From positions 2,842,501 through 2,906,500 of the forward strand of contig NZ_CP130558.2 in NCBI RefSeq assembly GCF_030534315.2: 64,000 bases of DNA, written 5' to 3'. The notes beneath the pieces were generated by a model that saw only the letters and a program-made list of their open reading frames with translations, did not search any database and was not told the DNA's origin. Within the stretch, counting starts at the first letter, position 1, and every line of letters starts with the position of its first letter. The stretch comes from Thermoanaerobacterium sp. CMT5567-10. GTDB lineage: Bacteria; Bacillota; Thermoanaerobacteria; Thermoanaerobacterales; Thermoanaerobacteraceae. The position numbers and the translations under genes were made by a program. This document shows positions 36,155-45,355 of the stretch, in pieces.

Positions 36155-37399
36155 CTAAATAGCTGGCTTTATTTTATAGCCTTGAAGTTGAGCTAATAGT
36201 ATAGCTTGCTCAACCGTAATCTCGCGTTTTGCGGGAAAAGCATCAGATTTTTTATATAATTCAGCATTATATGGTTCTTTCTTCTTCAACATGTTGTATA
36301 ATGCTGTAAGAAGCATTCTTGCAATAGCAATGATTGCTTTCTTGTGGCCGCGACGCTTTTTGATGCGCAAATAGCGGTTACGAATTTCAGGATGTTTCTC
36401 GCTTTTAACTACAGAGTTAGCACACTGCACAAGAAGCGGCTTAATGTAACATCCTGCTTTGGAAACCCGGACAGATTTTTTCTTGCCTGCACTCTCATTG
36501 TTAGTTGGAGTGAGTCCAGCCCATGAGCATAAGTGTTTCGCTGAAGGAAAAGCCTCCATATTTACGCCGATTTCAGATATTACAGTAATAGCCGAGAAAA
36601 TATTTTTAAACGATGGAGCGGTTAGAATTATGTCTAGTTCTTGTTGATAAGGCGCAGCGAGCGCAAGAATTAGTTTTTCTAACTCTGCTTTCCGGGATTC
36701 CAAATCTTCAAAATGTCCTTTGATGATCTTTAATTTTCCAGCTTGTTCAGGTGTAATATAACCATCAACAGCGAGTTCCAGCTCAGGGAGTTTTTTTAGC
36801 ATAGAACCATGAATTAAAGATCCAATATCAAAGGAAGTATCAAGAGGATTTTCTAGAAGCTTATCAATTATCTTTTGAGAACTTTTACCGAAAGTATCTG
36901 AAACAATGTTTCCTAACTGTATGTTAGAAACCGTGAGACAATTTTGGAGTCTGTTCTTTTCGCTAGACATAAAGCAAATAAGCTTAAAGCGATAGCGCAT
37001 TAAGTCACGAAGTTGTCTAATATCAGCGGGAGGTATAAAGCTAGCGGCAACAAGATCATGCTTAAACAGGTCAGCAATCCATTTTGCATCTTTCTTGTCA
37101 GTTTTTTTACCACGAATAGCCTTAACATATTTAGGATGTGCAAGTATGATGTTGCAGGAGCTTTCTAATATATTAAACACAGGAATCCAGTATTTCCCGG
37201 TAGATTCCATGCAAACATCCTTGCAGTTATTGTCCAAAAGCCATTGTAACAGCTCTCTTAAACCCTTCGTGTAGGTAGAAAAGCGATGGCTTTTATAGGT
37301 GGTAATTCCATTAGAATTAGTGGAAGCAATACATGCAACCACAAAGGTTTTGTGTACATCAATTCCACAACAGATTTTATACACGATTTTTAAAGCCAT
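36155..37399 (-). CDS. IS110-family DEDD transposase (recombinase)
   Basis: 414 residues. The N-terminal RuvC-like DEDD domain has Asp14 ('GIDVHK'), Glu65 ('CMESTGKYW'), Asp101 and Asp104 ('KKTDKKDAKW'). The C-terminal Transposase_20 domain has 'ISEIGVNMEAFPSAKHLCSWAGL' split over residues about 290-312 and the usual serine region after it. The frame is open from 37492, but GGAG close before ATG 37399 gives the normal IS110 start. The gene looks intact. Confidence 0.93.
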   Translation of the reverse strand: MALKIVYKICCGIDVHKTFVVACIASTNSNGITTYKSHRFSTYTKGLRELLQWLLDNNCKDVCMESTGKYWIPVFNILESSCNIILAHPKYVKAIRGKKTDKKDAKWIADLFKHDLVAASFIPPADIRQLRDLMRYRFKLICFMSSEKNRLQNCLTVSNIQLGNIVSDTFGKSSQKIIDKLLENPLDTSFDIGSLIHGSMLKKLPELELAVDGYITPEQAGKLKIIKGHFEDLESRKAELEKLILALAAPYQQELDIILTAPSFKNIFSAITVISEIGVNMEAFPSAKHLCSWAGLTPTNNESAGKKKSVRVSKAGCYIKPLLVQCANSVVKSEKHPEIRNRYLRIKKRRGHKKAIIAIARMLLTALYNMLKKKEPYNAELYKKSDAFPAKREITVEQAILLAQLQGYKIKPAI

Positions 37400-37640
37400 A
37401 GGGAACTCCTTTCTAAACCGATAGGTTCTAAAAATTAAAGGGATAGACAGCATTGACTGATTGTCTAGCATTAAACGAGAATGTTTAAACAAAGATAAGG
37501 TTACGTGCTCAGTAGCACACTTATTTGTGCTTGGAAAGACAATCTACACATATAAAAATGCGGTCACTACGTAAGTGTAGCAAACCACTCACCTCCCCGT
37601 GATTTGTAGTTTACTGGTATCCCTATGACATAATTATAGA
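37400..37640 (-). ncRNA. Candidate IS110 bridge-RNA region
   Basis: About 240 bases upstream of the transposase carry no ORF but several hairpins, for example GTGCT-CAGT-AGCAC at 37506-37519. Known IS110-group elements encode a structured bridge RNA in this position that pairs with target and donor DNA. Its presence here is inferred from element architecture only; no loop-to-target pairing was established. Confidence 0.4.
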
Positions 37641-37713
37641 ACAAAATTAGCTCGAAGTGGCACATTTCATTACGTTTTGTGCCTTGAGCGAAGCGAAAGG
37701 AATGATTATAAAA
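37641..37713 (+). other. Short region between the IS110 end and aroB
   Basis: Completes the 314-base gap before aroB. It contains a GGCACA / TGTGCC inverted repeat and the string CTTGAGCGAAGCGAAAG, which resembles part of the right end of the IS200 elements in this window. AAAGGA at 37696-37701 is the probable aroB ribosome-binding site. Confidence 0.35.
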
Positions 37714-38784
37714 ATGGAAATTGTAAATGTTGATTTGAAGGATTATTCATATCCCATATACATATCAAATGGGATTCTAAAAGATACTGGACTATATTTA
37801 AAAAAACATTTGAGAAGCAATAGGGTATTGATTATAACTGATTCAAATGTTTCTGAGTTGTATCTTACTCGGCTTGAAAATTCTTTGTTGAATAATGGCT
37901 TTATGGTACATCATTCTATTATAAAAGCCGGAGAAGAAAGCAAAAACTTGGATACAGTAAAACACCTATTGGAAGAATGTTTTAAATTTGGTTTATTGAG
38001 AGATAGCGCAATTGTAGCATTAGGTGGTGGAGTAGTAGGGGATATAGCAGGACTTGTATCAGCATTGTTTATGAGAGGAATAGATTTTATACAAGTTCCA
38101 ACTACATTGCTGGCACAGGTGGACAGCAGCGTTGGTGGTAAAGTTGGAGTAAATTTAAAAGAAGGGAAAAATATGGCTGGTGCTTTTTATCAGCCAAAGG
38201 CTGTTTTTGTAGATACAGATGTATTGAAAAGTTTAGATAAAAGGGAAATCAGAGGTGGAATATCTGAGATAATCAAATATGGAATAATTAAAGATGCATC
38301 TTTATTTAATTTCATTGAAAGCAATATAAAAGAAATATTAGATCTAGACGATGAGAAGGTAAGACATCTTATTAAAAGGTCGTGTGAAATAAAAAGCGAT
38401 GTTGTATCAAAGGATGAAAAAGAAAGCAGTATAAGAGCTATACTGAATTATGGGCACACAATAGGACACGCTATAGAATCACTTACAGAGTATAAAAAAT
38501 ACATACACGGTGAAGCTGTTGCAATTGGAATGTATTACGCTGCAAAAATTGCACTAAATAGAAAGTACATTGATATAGATTATTTATCTCGAATCAGATC
38601 ACTTTTAGTTGAATCAGAGCTTCCCGTAGATTATGGAAATCTGGACAAATATGAAATATTAGAAGGCATAAAGCACGACAAAAAGAATCGGGAAGGTAAA
38701 ATAAAATTTGTATTACCGGTCGGTTATGGCAATGCAGATATTTTCGATGTGTCAGAAGAAGAAATATTGAGTGTTTTAAATTGA
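37714..38784 (+). CDS. aroB: 3-Dehydroquinate synthase
   Basis: 356 residues. NAD-binding 'LGGGVVGDIAGLVSA' and the metal/active-site stretches 'DSSVGGKVGVN' and 'ILNYGHTIGHAIE' are complete. It converts DAHP to 3-dehydroquinate, step two of the shikimate pathway. The frame is open from 37657, but the family N-terminus ('MEIVNVDLKDYSYPI') and the AAAGGA site point to ATG 37714 with a rather long 12-base spacing. The IS110 insertion lies just upstream and may have replaced its promoter. Confidence 0.92.
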   Translation: MEIVNVDLKDYSYPIYISNGILKDTGLYLKKHLRSNRVLIITDSNVSELYLTRLENSLLNNGFMVHHSIIKAGEESKNLDTVKHLLEECFKFGLLRDSAIVALGGGVVGDIAGLVSALFMRGIDFIQVPTTLLAQVDSSVGGKVGVNLKEGKNMAGAFYQPKAVFVDTDVLKSLDKREIRGGISEIIKYGIIKDASLFNFIESNIKEILDLDDEKVRHLIKRSCEIKSDVVSKDEKESSIRAILNYGHTIGHAIESLTEYKKYIHGEAVAIGMYYAAKIALNRKYIDIDYLSRIRSLLVESELPVDYGNLDKYEILEGIKHDKKNREGKIKFVLPVGYGNADIFDVSEEEILSVLN

Positions 38785-38963
38785 AGGGATTTTTACATCT
38801 CTTTTTTTTTGCCTTTAAAAAGCTTTAAATACCACCTTGTTTTTTTCTTTTCTTTAAAATTATTTAATAAAAATTAAAAATTTTAGACTTTAATTATTTT
38901 ATTATAAAGTGCTATAATATATTATTAATACCAGCTACTAACTATTTAAATGGAGATGATATT

Positions 38964-40592
38964 GTGATTGAAATGACTATTGGTCAGTATCTTGACTATA
39001 TTTCAGAAAAATATCCAAACCATGACGCTCTTATTGTATCAGATAAGGTGAGATATACCTACAAAGATTTGAAATTTATGGCTAATAAATTGGCAAAAGG
39101 TTTATTAAACATAGGTATTAAAAAAGGAGATCACATAGCTATATGGGCTTCTAATGTTCCAGAATGGGTAATAACGCTTTTTGCTACTGCAAAGATTGGT
39201 TGTCCTATTGTTCCAATGAATACAGAATACAGAGAAAATGAGTTGCAGTATGTTTTAAAGCAGTCCGACGCAAAAGCTTTAATATTGATTGACGGGTATA
39301 AAGATTTAGACTATGTTAAAACAATATACAATCTCATTCCAAGTTTGCAAAAAACTGATAAAGAAAACTTACATTCAAATGAGTTTCCAAATCTTAAATA
39401 TGTTATTAATATAGGAGAAAAATGCAATCCAGGAATGTACAGTTTTAATGAAATATTAATGATGGGTGAACAATATGATGACGATATGGTATACGAAATA
39501 CAAAATTCTTTAAAACCAGATGAGGTAATTGATATTCAATATACATCAGGAACAACAGACTTTCCAAAAGGTGCCATGCTTACACACTATGGACTTTTAA
39601 ACAATGGCGATGCCATAGCGACTCGAATGAAATTTACAGAAAATGATAAACTTTGCATTACGGTACCGCTTTTTCACTGCTTCGGATATACGCTTTCAGT
39701 TATGGCATGTTTATCAAAAGGTGCTGCAATGGTATTAGTAGATCACTTTAATCCAGTTAAAGTTATGGAGGCTATTGACAAAGAAAAATGTACTGCATTT
39801 AATGGCGTTCCTACTATGTTTATAACTATGCTTAATCATCCAGACTTTGATAAATTTGATTTTTCTACTTTAAGGACAGGTATAATGGCAGGTTCGGTAT
39901 GTCCTAAGAAAGTGATGGAAGCAGTAGTGGAAAAAATGAATATGAGAGAGATAACAAGTGTCTATGGACTTACAGAAGCATCTCCGGGTATTACGCAGAC
40001 TAGTGTTGATGATTCTTTAGAGGATAGGGTTTCAACTGTTGGATATGTCTTTCCAGGAGTTGATATAAAAATTGTAGATCCTAAGACATTAAAAGAAGTA
40101 CCAGTAGGCTCAGAAGGAGAAATAATGGCTAGAGGCTACAATGTAATGAAAGGATATTACAAGATGAAAGAGGAAACAGAAAAAGCTATAGAAAAAGACG
40201 GATGGCTTCATACGGGAGATATCGGTAAGCTTGATGATAGAGGGTATTTAAAAATTACAGGTAGATTAAAAGACATGATAATAAGAGGCGGTGAAAATAT
40301 TTCGCCTACAGAAATAGAGGAATGTTTATATCATCATCCAGGTGTAAAAGACGTTCAAATTGTTGGAGTTCCTGATGAAAAATATGGGGAGGAAATCATG
40401 GCTTATATAATACCGAAAGAGGGATATTGCATTGAAGCTGAAGATATCAGGGAATATGCTAGAAAGAAGCTGGCTAGATTTAAGGTGCCCAAGTACATCA
40501 AGATAATTGACGAATTTCCAAAAACAGCAAGCGGCAAGATTCAAAAATACCGCTTAAGAGAAATGGCTATGTCCGAGCTAAATTTGTCTTGA
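38964..40592 (+). CDS. AMP-binding acyl-CoA synthetase (FadD/AcsF-like)
   Basis: 542 residues. Adenylation motifs are 'YTSGTTDFPKGAM', 'SVYGLTEASPG', 'GWLHTGDIGKLDDRGY' and the C-terminal lysine region 'KTASGKIQKY'. It activates a carboxylic acid to acyl-AMP and then acyl-CoA; chain length cannot be read from sequence. The start is GTG at 38964 after GGAGATG. A TATAAT at 38913-38918 in the gap suggests its own promoter. It interrupts an otherwise aromatic-biosynthesis cluster, so an aryl substrate is worth considering but unproven. Confidence 0.85.
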   Translation: MIEMTIGQYLDYISEKYPNHDALIVSDKVRYTYKDLKFMANKLAKGLLNIGIKKGDHIAIWASNVPEWVITLFATAKIGCPIVPMNTEYRENELQYVLKQSDAKALILIDGYKDLDYVKTIYNLIPSLQKTDKENLHSNEFPNLKYVINIGEKCNPGMYSFNEILMMGEQYDDDMVYEIQNSLKPDEVIDIQYTSGTTDFPKGAMLTHYGLLNNGDAIATRMKFTENDKLCITVPLFHCFGYTLSVMACLSKGAAMVLVDHFNPVKVMEAIDKEKCTAFNGVPTMFITMLNHPDFDKFDFSTLRTGIMAGSVCPKKVMEAVVEKMNMREITSVYGLTEASPGITQTSVDDSLEDRVSTVGYVFPGVDIKIVDPKTLKEVPVGSEGEIMARGYNVMKGYYKMKEETEKAIEKDGWLHTGDIGKLDDRGYLKITGRLKDMIIRGGENISPTEIEECLYHHPGVKDVQIVGVPDEKYGEEIMAYIIPKEGYCIEAEDIREYARKKLARFKVPKYIKIIDEFPKTASGKIQKYRLREMAMSELNLS

Positions 40593-40644
40593 CTTCACTA
40601 AAACAAAGTATTAAAATATCAGAAAAAGCTTAAGGGGGTGCCAT

Positions 40645-41469
40645 ATGAACATATACTATCTAGGCCCTAGAGGCACTTTTTCTGAGCAAGCTCTTCTTAA
40701 TTATCTTAAACAAAAGGATGGATATTGTGTAGAAGAATTAAAGACAATACCCGACATTGTTACAAGGTTGAGAGCAAACAAAGGCGATGAAGGATTAGTT
40801 CCTGTAGAAAACTCCATAGAAGGCACTGTGAATGTAACACTAGATATGATGATAAACGATGCGGAAGGGCTCAAAATAAAGGAAGAAATAGTCATACCAA
40901 TTTCTCATTGTCTTATTGCAGATGAGATAATTGATTTTGAGGATATAAAAACAATTATTTCTCATCCGCAAGCATTGGCACAATGCAGAGAATATATAAG
41001 AAAAAATTTGCCAAATGCTACAGTTGTAAACGCTGATAGCACAGCAAAAGCGGTCGAAGAAATAAAAAATAGAGATGATGCTGCAGCCATAGGTAATGCA
41101 AGGGCAGCAGAAATATATGATGCAAAGATAATTGATAGAGACATACAGGATGTAAAAAATAATTTTACGAGATTTATCGTGCTTGCTCATGAAGATTCTC
41201 AATATACTGGCTGTGATAAGACAACTTTAGTATTTTCTGTTCCCAATGAGCCAGGCAGTCTTTATAATATACTTGGAGTTTTTGCCGATGAAAATATAAA
41301 CATGACTAAAATCGAGTCAAGACCTTCAAGAAAAAAAATAGGTGAATATGTATTTTGGGTTGACATTGAAGGTCATAGATGCGATAATCGTATTATTAAA
41401 GCATTAGAAGTTTTGAAAGGTAAAACGGAATTTTTAAAGGTTTTAGGGTCATATCCTAAATACAAGTAA
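40645..41469 (+). CDS. pheA: Prephenate dehydratase
   Basis: 274 residues, monofunctional: a periplasmic-binding-like catalytic domain ('YLGPRGTFSEQAL', 'NNFTRFIVL') and a C-terminal ACT domain with the Phe-binding 'ESRPS' motif. It makes phenylpyruvate from prephenate, with feedback by phenylalanine expected. No chorismate mutase domain is attached. AAGGGGGTG precedes the ATG. aroF follows after 24 bases. Confidence 0.94.
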   Translation: MNIYYLGPRGTFSEQALLNYLKQKDGYCVEELKTIPDIVTRLRANKGDEGLVPVENSIEGTVNVTLDMMINDAEGLKIKEEIVIPISHCLIADEIIDFEDIKTIISHPQALAQCREYIRKNLPNATVVNADSTAKAVEEIKNRDDAAAIGNARAAEIYDAKIIDRDIQDVKNNFTRFIVLAHEDSQYTGCDKTTLVFSVPNEPGSLYNILGVFADENINMTKIESRPSRKKIGEYVFWVDIEGHRCDNRIIKALEVLKGKTEFLKVLGSYPKYK

Positions 41470-41493
41470 AACGGTAGAACGGAGGATTATTGT

Positions 41494-42510
41494 ATGGTAA
41501 TTGTAATGAAGCCAAATGCTACACAAAAACAAATTTCTGATGTATCAAATCTTTTATTGTCCCTCGATTTAAAACCACATATATCAAGAGGAGAAGAGCG
41601 GGTTGTAATAGGTGTAATTGGAGACAAGAAAAAGCTTAAAGAAAAAAATGTTGAGCTAATGGAAGGCGTAGAAAAAGTTATACCTATAGTAGAATCATAT
41701 AAACTTGCAAGTCGGACATTTAATCCTGTGTCAACAATTGTGGATGTCAATGGTGTATCAATAGGTGGTAAAAATATAGTTATTATGGCTGGTCCATGTG
41801 CTGTAGAGAGCAAAGAACAGCTTTTTGAAAGCGCTGAAGCAGTTAAGAAATTCGGTGCTAAATTTTTACGCGGTGGTGCATATAAACCTCGCACGTCTCC
41901 ATATTCCTTTCAAGGTCTTGAAAAAGAAGGACTAGAAATGCTTTATGAAGCAAAAAAATACACTGGACTTAAAATTGTGACAGAGGTAATGGATATCCAT
42001 TCGATAGAAATTGTTTCTAAATATGCAGATGTATTGCAGATTGGAGCAAGGAACATGCAAAATTTTTCATTGCTTAAAGAAATTGGAAGGTCCAACATGC
42101 CTGTTCTTTTAAAAAGAGGCATTGCCGCAACAATAGAAGAGTGGCTTAACGCGGCTGAATACATTTTAAGTGAAGGCAACAAAAATGTGATACTTTGTGA
42201 AAGAGGCATAAGGACTTTTGAGCAATATACGAGAAATACTTTAGATTTAAGCGCAGTGCCTGTCATTAAAAAATTAAGTCATCTACCCATAATAGTAGAT
42301 CCAAGTCATGGAACTGGCAAATCATTTTTAGTCAGCCCAATGGCAAAAGCTGCAATAGCTGCTGGTGCTGACGGCCTTATCATTGAAGTTCATCCAGATC
42401 CTAAAAATGCATTGTCTGATGGTGCTCAGTCTCTGACTCCAAAGGAATTTGAGGCCTTAACGAAAGAAATATCAAAAGTAGCAAATGCTGTAGGGCGTGA
42501 TTTTATATGA
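41494..42510 (+). CDS. aroF: 3-Deoxy-7-phosphoheptulonate synthase (DAHP synthase, type I-beta)
   Basis: 338 residues. An N-terminal ferredoxin-like regulatory domain (about 1-75) as in Thermotoga DAHP synthase is fused to the barrel, which has 'AGPCAVES', '[11 protein letters not shown]' and 'DPSHGTGK'. It condenses PEP and erythrose-4-phosphate, the entry step of the shikimate pathway. The extra domain usually gives feedback inhibition by Tyr or Phe. It overlaps tyrA by four bases. Confidence 0.95.
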   Translation: MVIVMKPNATQKQISDVSNLLLSLDLKPHISRGEERVVIGVIGDKKKLKEKNVELMEGVEKVIPIVESYKLASRTFNPVSTIVDVNGVSIGGKNIVIMAGPCAVESKEQLFESAEAVKKFGAKFLRGGAYKPRTSPYSFQGLEKEGLEMLYEAKKYTGLKIVTEVMDIHSIEIVSKYADVLQIGARNMQNFSLLKEIGRSNMPVLLKRGIAATIEEWLNAAEYILSEGNKNVILCERGIRTFEQYTRNTLDLSAVPVIKKLSHLPIIVDPSHGTGKSFLVSPMAKAAIAAGADGLIIEVHPDPKNALSDGAQSLTPKEFEALTKEISKVANAVGRDFI

Positions 42511-43352
42511 TTGAAAAGGTAGCAGTTGTAGGTCTGGGACTTATTGGCGGTTCTTTGGCAAAAGCTATAAAAAAATACACAGACTTAAGAATAATAGGTG
42601 TCGATGTAAGAGATGATTATATAAACGAAGCACAAGGCATAGGCATAATTGATGAAAGCTTTAAAAAGATCGAGGCACCATTAGATGCTGATGTTGTATT
42701 TATATGTACACCTGTCGGAGCGGTTATAAGTTGCATTGAAGAAATGCTGCCGTATTTAAAAGATGGCTGTATAATAACTGATGTTGGAAGTACAAAAAGA
42801 ACAATAATGAATGCCATAAATGAGATAATACCTGAAAACATGTTTTTTATCGGCGGACATCCAATGACAGGTTCTGAGAAGTTCGGCTTTTTTGCAAGCA
42901 ATTCTGAACTTTTTAATGGAAATAATTATTTTATCGTTCCAGGTAAAAATACACCAGTAGAAATTGTCGATGTATTTATAAATGAGATCATCAAAAAATT
43001 AGGAGCTAAACCCATATTAATAGACAGCGATTCCCATGATAAGATAGTTGGCATTGTGAGCCATGTTCCACACATACTGTCGGCTACCTTGACTAATTTT
43101 GTCTACAAGGAAGATGCTGATTCTATAAAGTTTGCTGCTGGTGGCTTTAAAGATACTACAAGGATCTCCATGTCTCAAACAGAGATGTGGAAGGACATAA
43201 TTTTAAACAATAAAGAAGTAATAAAAAATTTACTTTTAGACTATGAGAATCTATTAAATGAATTTTTGTTTTACTTAGAACACGATGATATAGAATCGTT
43301 GTGCAAATTTTTTGATTCAGCTAGAGAAATCAGGAAAAGCATAGCTTCTTGA
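42507..43352 (+). CDS. tyrA: Prephenate dehydrogenase
   Basis: 281 residues. The NAD-binding '[14 protein letters not shown]' opens the protein and '[12 protein letters not shown]' marks the active site. It makes 4-hydroxyphenylpyruvate for tyrosine. There is no ACT domain. It starts inside the aroF stop (ATGA overlap), so translation is coupled. Confidence 0.94.
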   Translation: MIEKVAVVGLGLIGGSLAKAIKKYTDLRIIGVDVRDDYINEAQGIGIIDESFKKIEAPLDADVVFICTPVGAVISCIEEMLPYLKDGCIITDVGSTKRTIMNAINEIIPENMFFIGGHPMTGSEKFGFFASNSELFNGNNYFIVPGKNTPVEIVDVFINEIIKKLGAKPILIDSDSHDKIVGIVSHVPHILSATLTNFVYKEDADSIKFAAGGFKDTTRISMSQTEMWKDIILNNKEVIKNLLLDYENLLNEFLFYLEHDDIESLCKFFDSAREIRKSIAS

Positions 43353-43378
43353 CTTTAGAAAGGAATGAATATTTTTCT

Positions 43379-44650
43379 ATGGATATAGAAATTACTAAAA
43401 AGAGGAATGTAAAAGGGGTTGTAAATGTTCCTGGCGATAAGTCCATATCTCATAGGGCTATAATGTTCGGTTCTATTGCTGAAGGAGATACTATTATTGA
43501 AGGATTCTTAAAAAGTAATGATTGTTTTTCAACAATAAACTGTATGAGAAAACTTGGTGTAAATATTAATATAGTAAAAGATGATGTCTATGTTAAAGGT
43601 AATGGTATGTATCTCCATGAAAGCCATGATATTTTAGATGCTGGCAATTCCGGTACAACGATGCGACTTTTATCAGGTATTTTAGCTGGTCAGAAATTTA
43701 CAACCGTTTTAACAGGTGATGAGTCTTTAAGAAAGAGGCCTATGGCTCGAATAATAAAACCATTGAATATGATGGGGGCAGAGATATCCGCGATTGACGA
43801 CAATTATGCGCCGTTAACTATAAAAGGTAATGTCCTTAAGGGAATAAATTATAAGACAGAAGTGGCAAGTGCACAAGTAAAATCGTGTATAATGCTTGCC
43901 AGCTTATATGCTGATGATGAGACAATAATAGAGGAGCCGTTTTTATCTCGGAATCACAGTGAGCTTATGCTTAATTATTTTGGCGGCAATTTTGAATCTT
44001 ATGAAAATAAGATTGTGTGCCATCCTGTTGAAAGATTGCATGGCTGTAAGATTTGTGTTCCCGGCGACATATCCTCTGCGGCTTATTTTATAGTAGCTGC
44101 AAGTATTTTGCCTCAGTCAGAGATTTTAATAAAGAATGTCAATGTAAATCATACGAGAACAGGAATAATAGATGTTATAAAGAAAATGGGTGGAAATATT
44201 GAGATAAAAGATGAAAGGGTTTTAAATAATGAACCTGTTGCAGATATAATAGTAAAGTCTTCTTGCCTTAAAGGGATTGAGATTGGTGGTGAAATTATAC
44301 CAAGGCTAATTGACGAGATACCTATTATAGCGGTAGCAGCGTCTTACGCTGAAGGAGAAACAGTTATTAAAGATGCTGAAGAACTTAAAGTGAAAGAAAG
44401 CAATCGAATAGATACGATGGTATGCGAATTAAAAAAGATGGGTGCTGATATCGAAGCTACGAATGACGGCATGATAATTCACGGAAGAGAAACTTTAAAT
44501 GGCGCACTAGTTGATAGCTACAATGACCATAGGGTTGCTATGTCATTAAGCATTGCTGCGTTAAGAGCTGAAGGCAGTACAAAAATAAAAAATGCAGAAT
44601 GTGTGAATATTTCATTTCCTGATTTTTATAGTGTGCTTAATGTGTTATAA
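43379..44650 (+). CDS. aroA: 5-Enolpyruvylshikimate-3-phosphate synthase
   Basis: 423 residues. 'GDKSISHRA', '[11 protein letters not shown]', 'LRKRPM' and 'KVKESNRI' are the EPSP synthase signatures. It makes EPSP from shikimate-3-phosphate and PEP. The frame is open from TTG 43349, but ATG 43379 gives the normal N-terminus; AAAGGA lies 14 bases upstream, a long spacing, so the start is moderately certain. aroC, aroE and aroK are not in the window. Confidence 0.93.
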   Translation: MDIEITKKRNVKGVVNVPGDKSISHRAIMFGSIAEGDTIIEGFLKSNDCFSTINCMRKLGVNINIVKDDVYVKGNGMYLHESHDILDAGNSGTTMRLLSGILAGQKFTTVLTGDESLRKRPMARIIKPLNMMGAEISAIDDNYAPLTIKGNVLKGINYKTEVASAQVKSCIMLASLYADDETIIEEPFLSRNHSELMLNYFGGNFESYENKIVCHPVERLHGCKICVPGDISSAAYFIVAASILPQSEILIKNVNVNHTRTGIIDVIKKMGGNIEIKDERVLNNEPVADIIVKSSCLKGIEIGGEIIPRLIDEIPIIAVAASYAEGETVIKDAEELKVKESNRIDTMVCELKKMGADIEATNDGMIIHGRETLNGALVDSYNDHRVAMSLSIAALRAEGSTKIKNAECVNISFPDFYSVLNVL

Positions 44651-44668
44651 TAACAATTGGTGATTTTA

Positions 44669-45355
44669 ATGGGAGAAAACATACTTATAATTGAAGATGA
44701 GAAAAAAATTGCGAGATTTTTACAAATAGAACTTGAACATGAAGGTTATAATATTGCAATAGAATACAGCGGCAATGAGGGCTTAAGAAGAGCTTTAGAT
44801 GGGAATTACGATTTGATTATTTTAGATTTGATGCTCCCTGGTATGGATGGCTTCTCAGTTTTAAAGGAAATACGAAAGAAATCATCGATTCCTGTCATAA
44901 TTTTAAGCGCTAAAGATGAAATAAAAGACAAGGTAATGGGGCTTGACATTGGTGCGGATGACTATCTGACGAAGCCTTTCTCGATTGAAGAGCTGATGGC
45001 AAGGATCAGAAATGCTCTTAGAAGAAATATCAAAGCAAATACTAAAAAAATAAGCTATGATGGAATAACGATGGATTTGTCTACATATGAAGTTTTAAGA
45101 GATGGACAAAAAATAGAACTTACCAAAAAAGAGTTTGATCTTCTTAAATATCTTATTATAAATGCTGAAATAGTATTAACGCGTGAAAATATATTAGAAA
45201 ATGTATGGGGATACAATTATATTGGTGAGACAAACATCGTAGATGTATACATAAGATATTTGCGAAGTAAAATAGACGAGCCGTTTAGCAATAAGTTAAT
45301 ACAAACAATCAGAGGTGTGGGATACTCTCTAAGGAAAGAAAAAAATGAGAATTAG
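44669..45355 (+). CDS. Two-component response regulator, OmpR/PhoB family
   Basis: 228 residues. The receiver domain has the acidic pair 'IIEDE', the phospho-acceptor in 'LIILDLMLPGMDG' and the lysine in 'LTKPF'. A C-terminal winged helix contains 'TKKEFDLLKYL' and 'VRGVGY'-like 'TIRGVGYSL'. ATG 44669 is chosen over TTG 44657 because the latter would precede the GGTGAT site. It starts 18 bases after aroA, and the kinase gene overlaps by 11 bases. The regulon is unknown. Confidence 0.9.
   Translation: MGENILIIEDEKKIARFLQIELEHEGYNIAIEYSGNEGLRRALDGNYDLIILDLMLPGMDGFSVLKEIRKKSSIPVIILSAKDEIKDKVMGLDIGADDYLTKPFSIEELMARIRNALRRNIKANTKKISYDGITMDLSTYEVLRDGQKIELTKKEFDLLKYLIINAEIVLTRENILENVWGYNYIGETNIVDVYIRYLRSKIDEPFSNKLIQTIRGVGYSLRKEKNEN

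Larger units (their letters stand above)
36155..37640 (-). mobile_element. IS110-family insertion sequence (ends approximate)
   Basis: Contains one DEDD transposase gene and about 240 bases of non-coding DNA upstream of it, but no clear terminal inverted repeats, as usual for IS110. The exact ends cannot be placed without another copy; the left end lies somewhere in 36116-36155 and the right end near 37600-37650. It separates the serine dehydratase operon from aroB. Confidence 0.75.
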
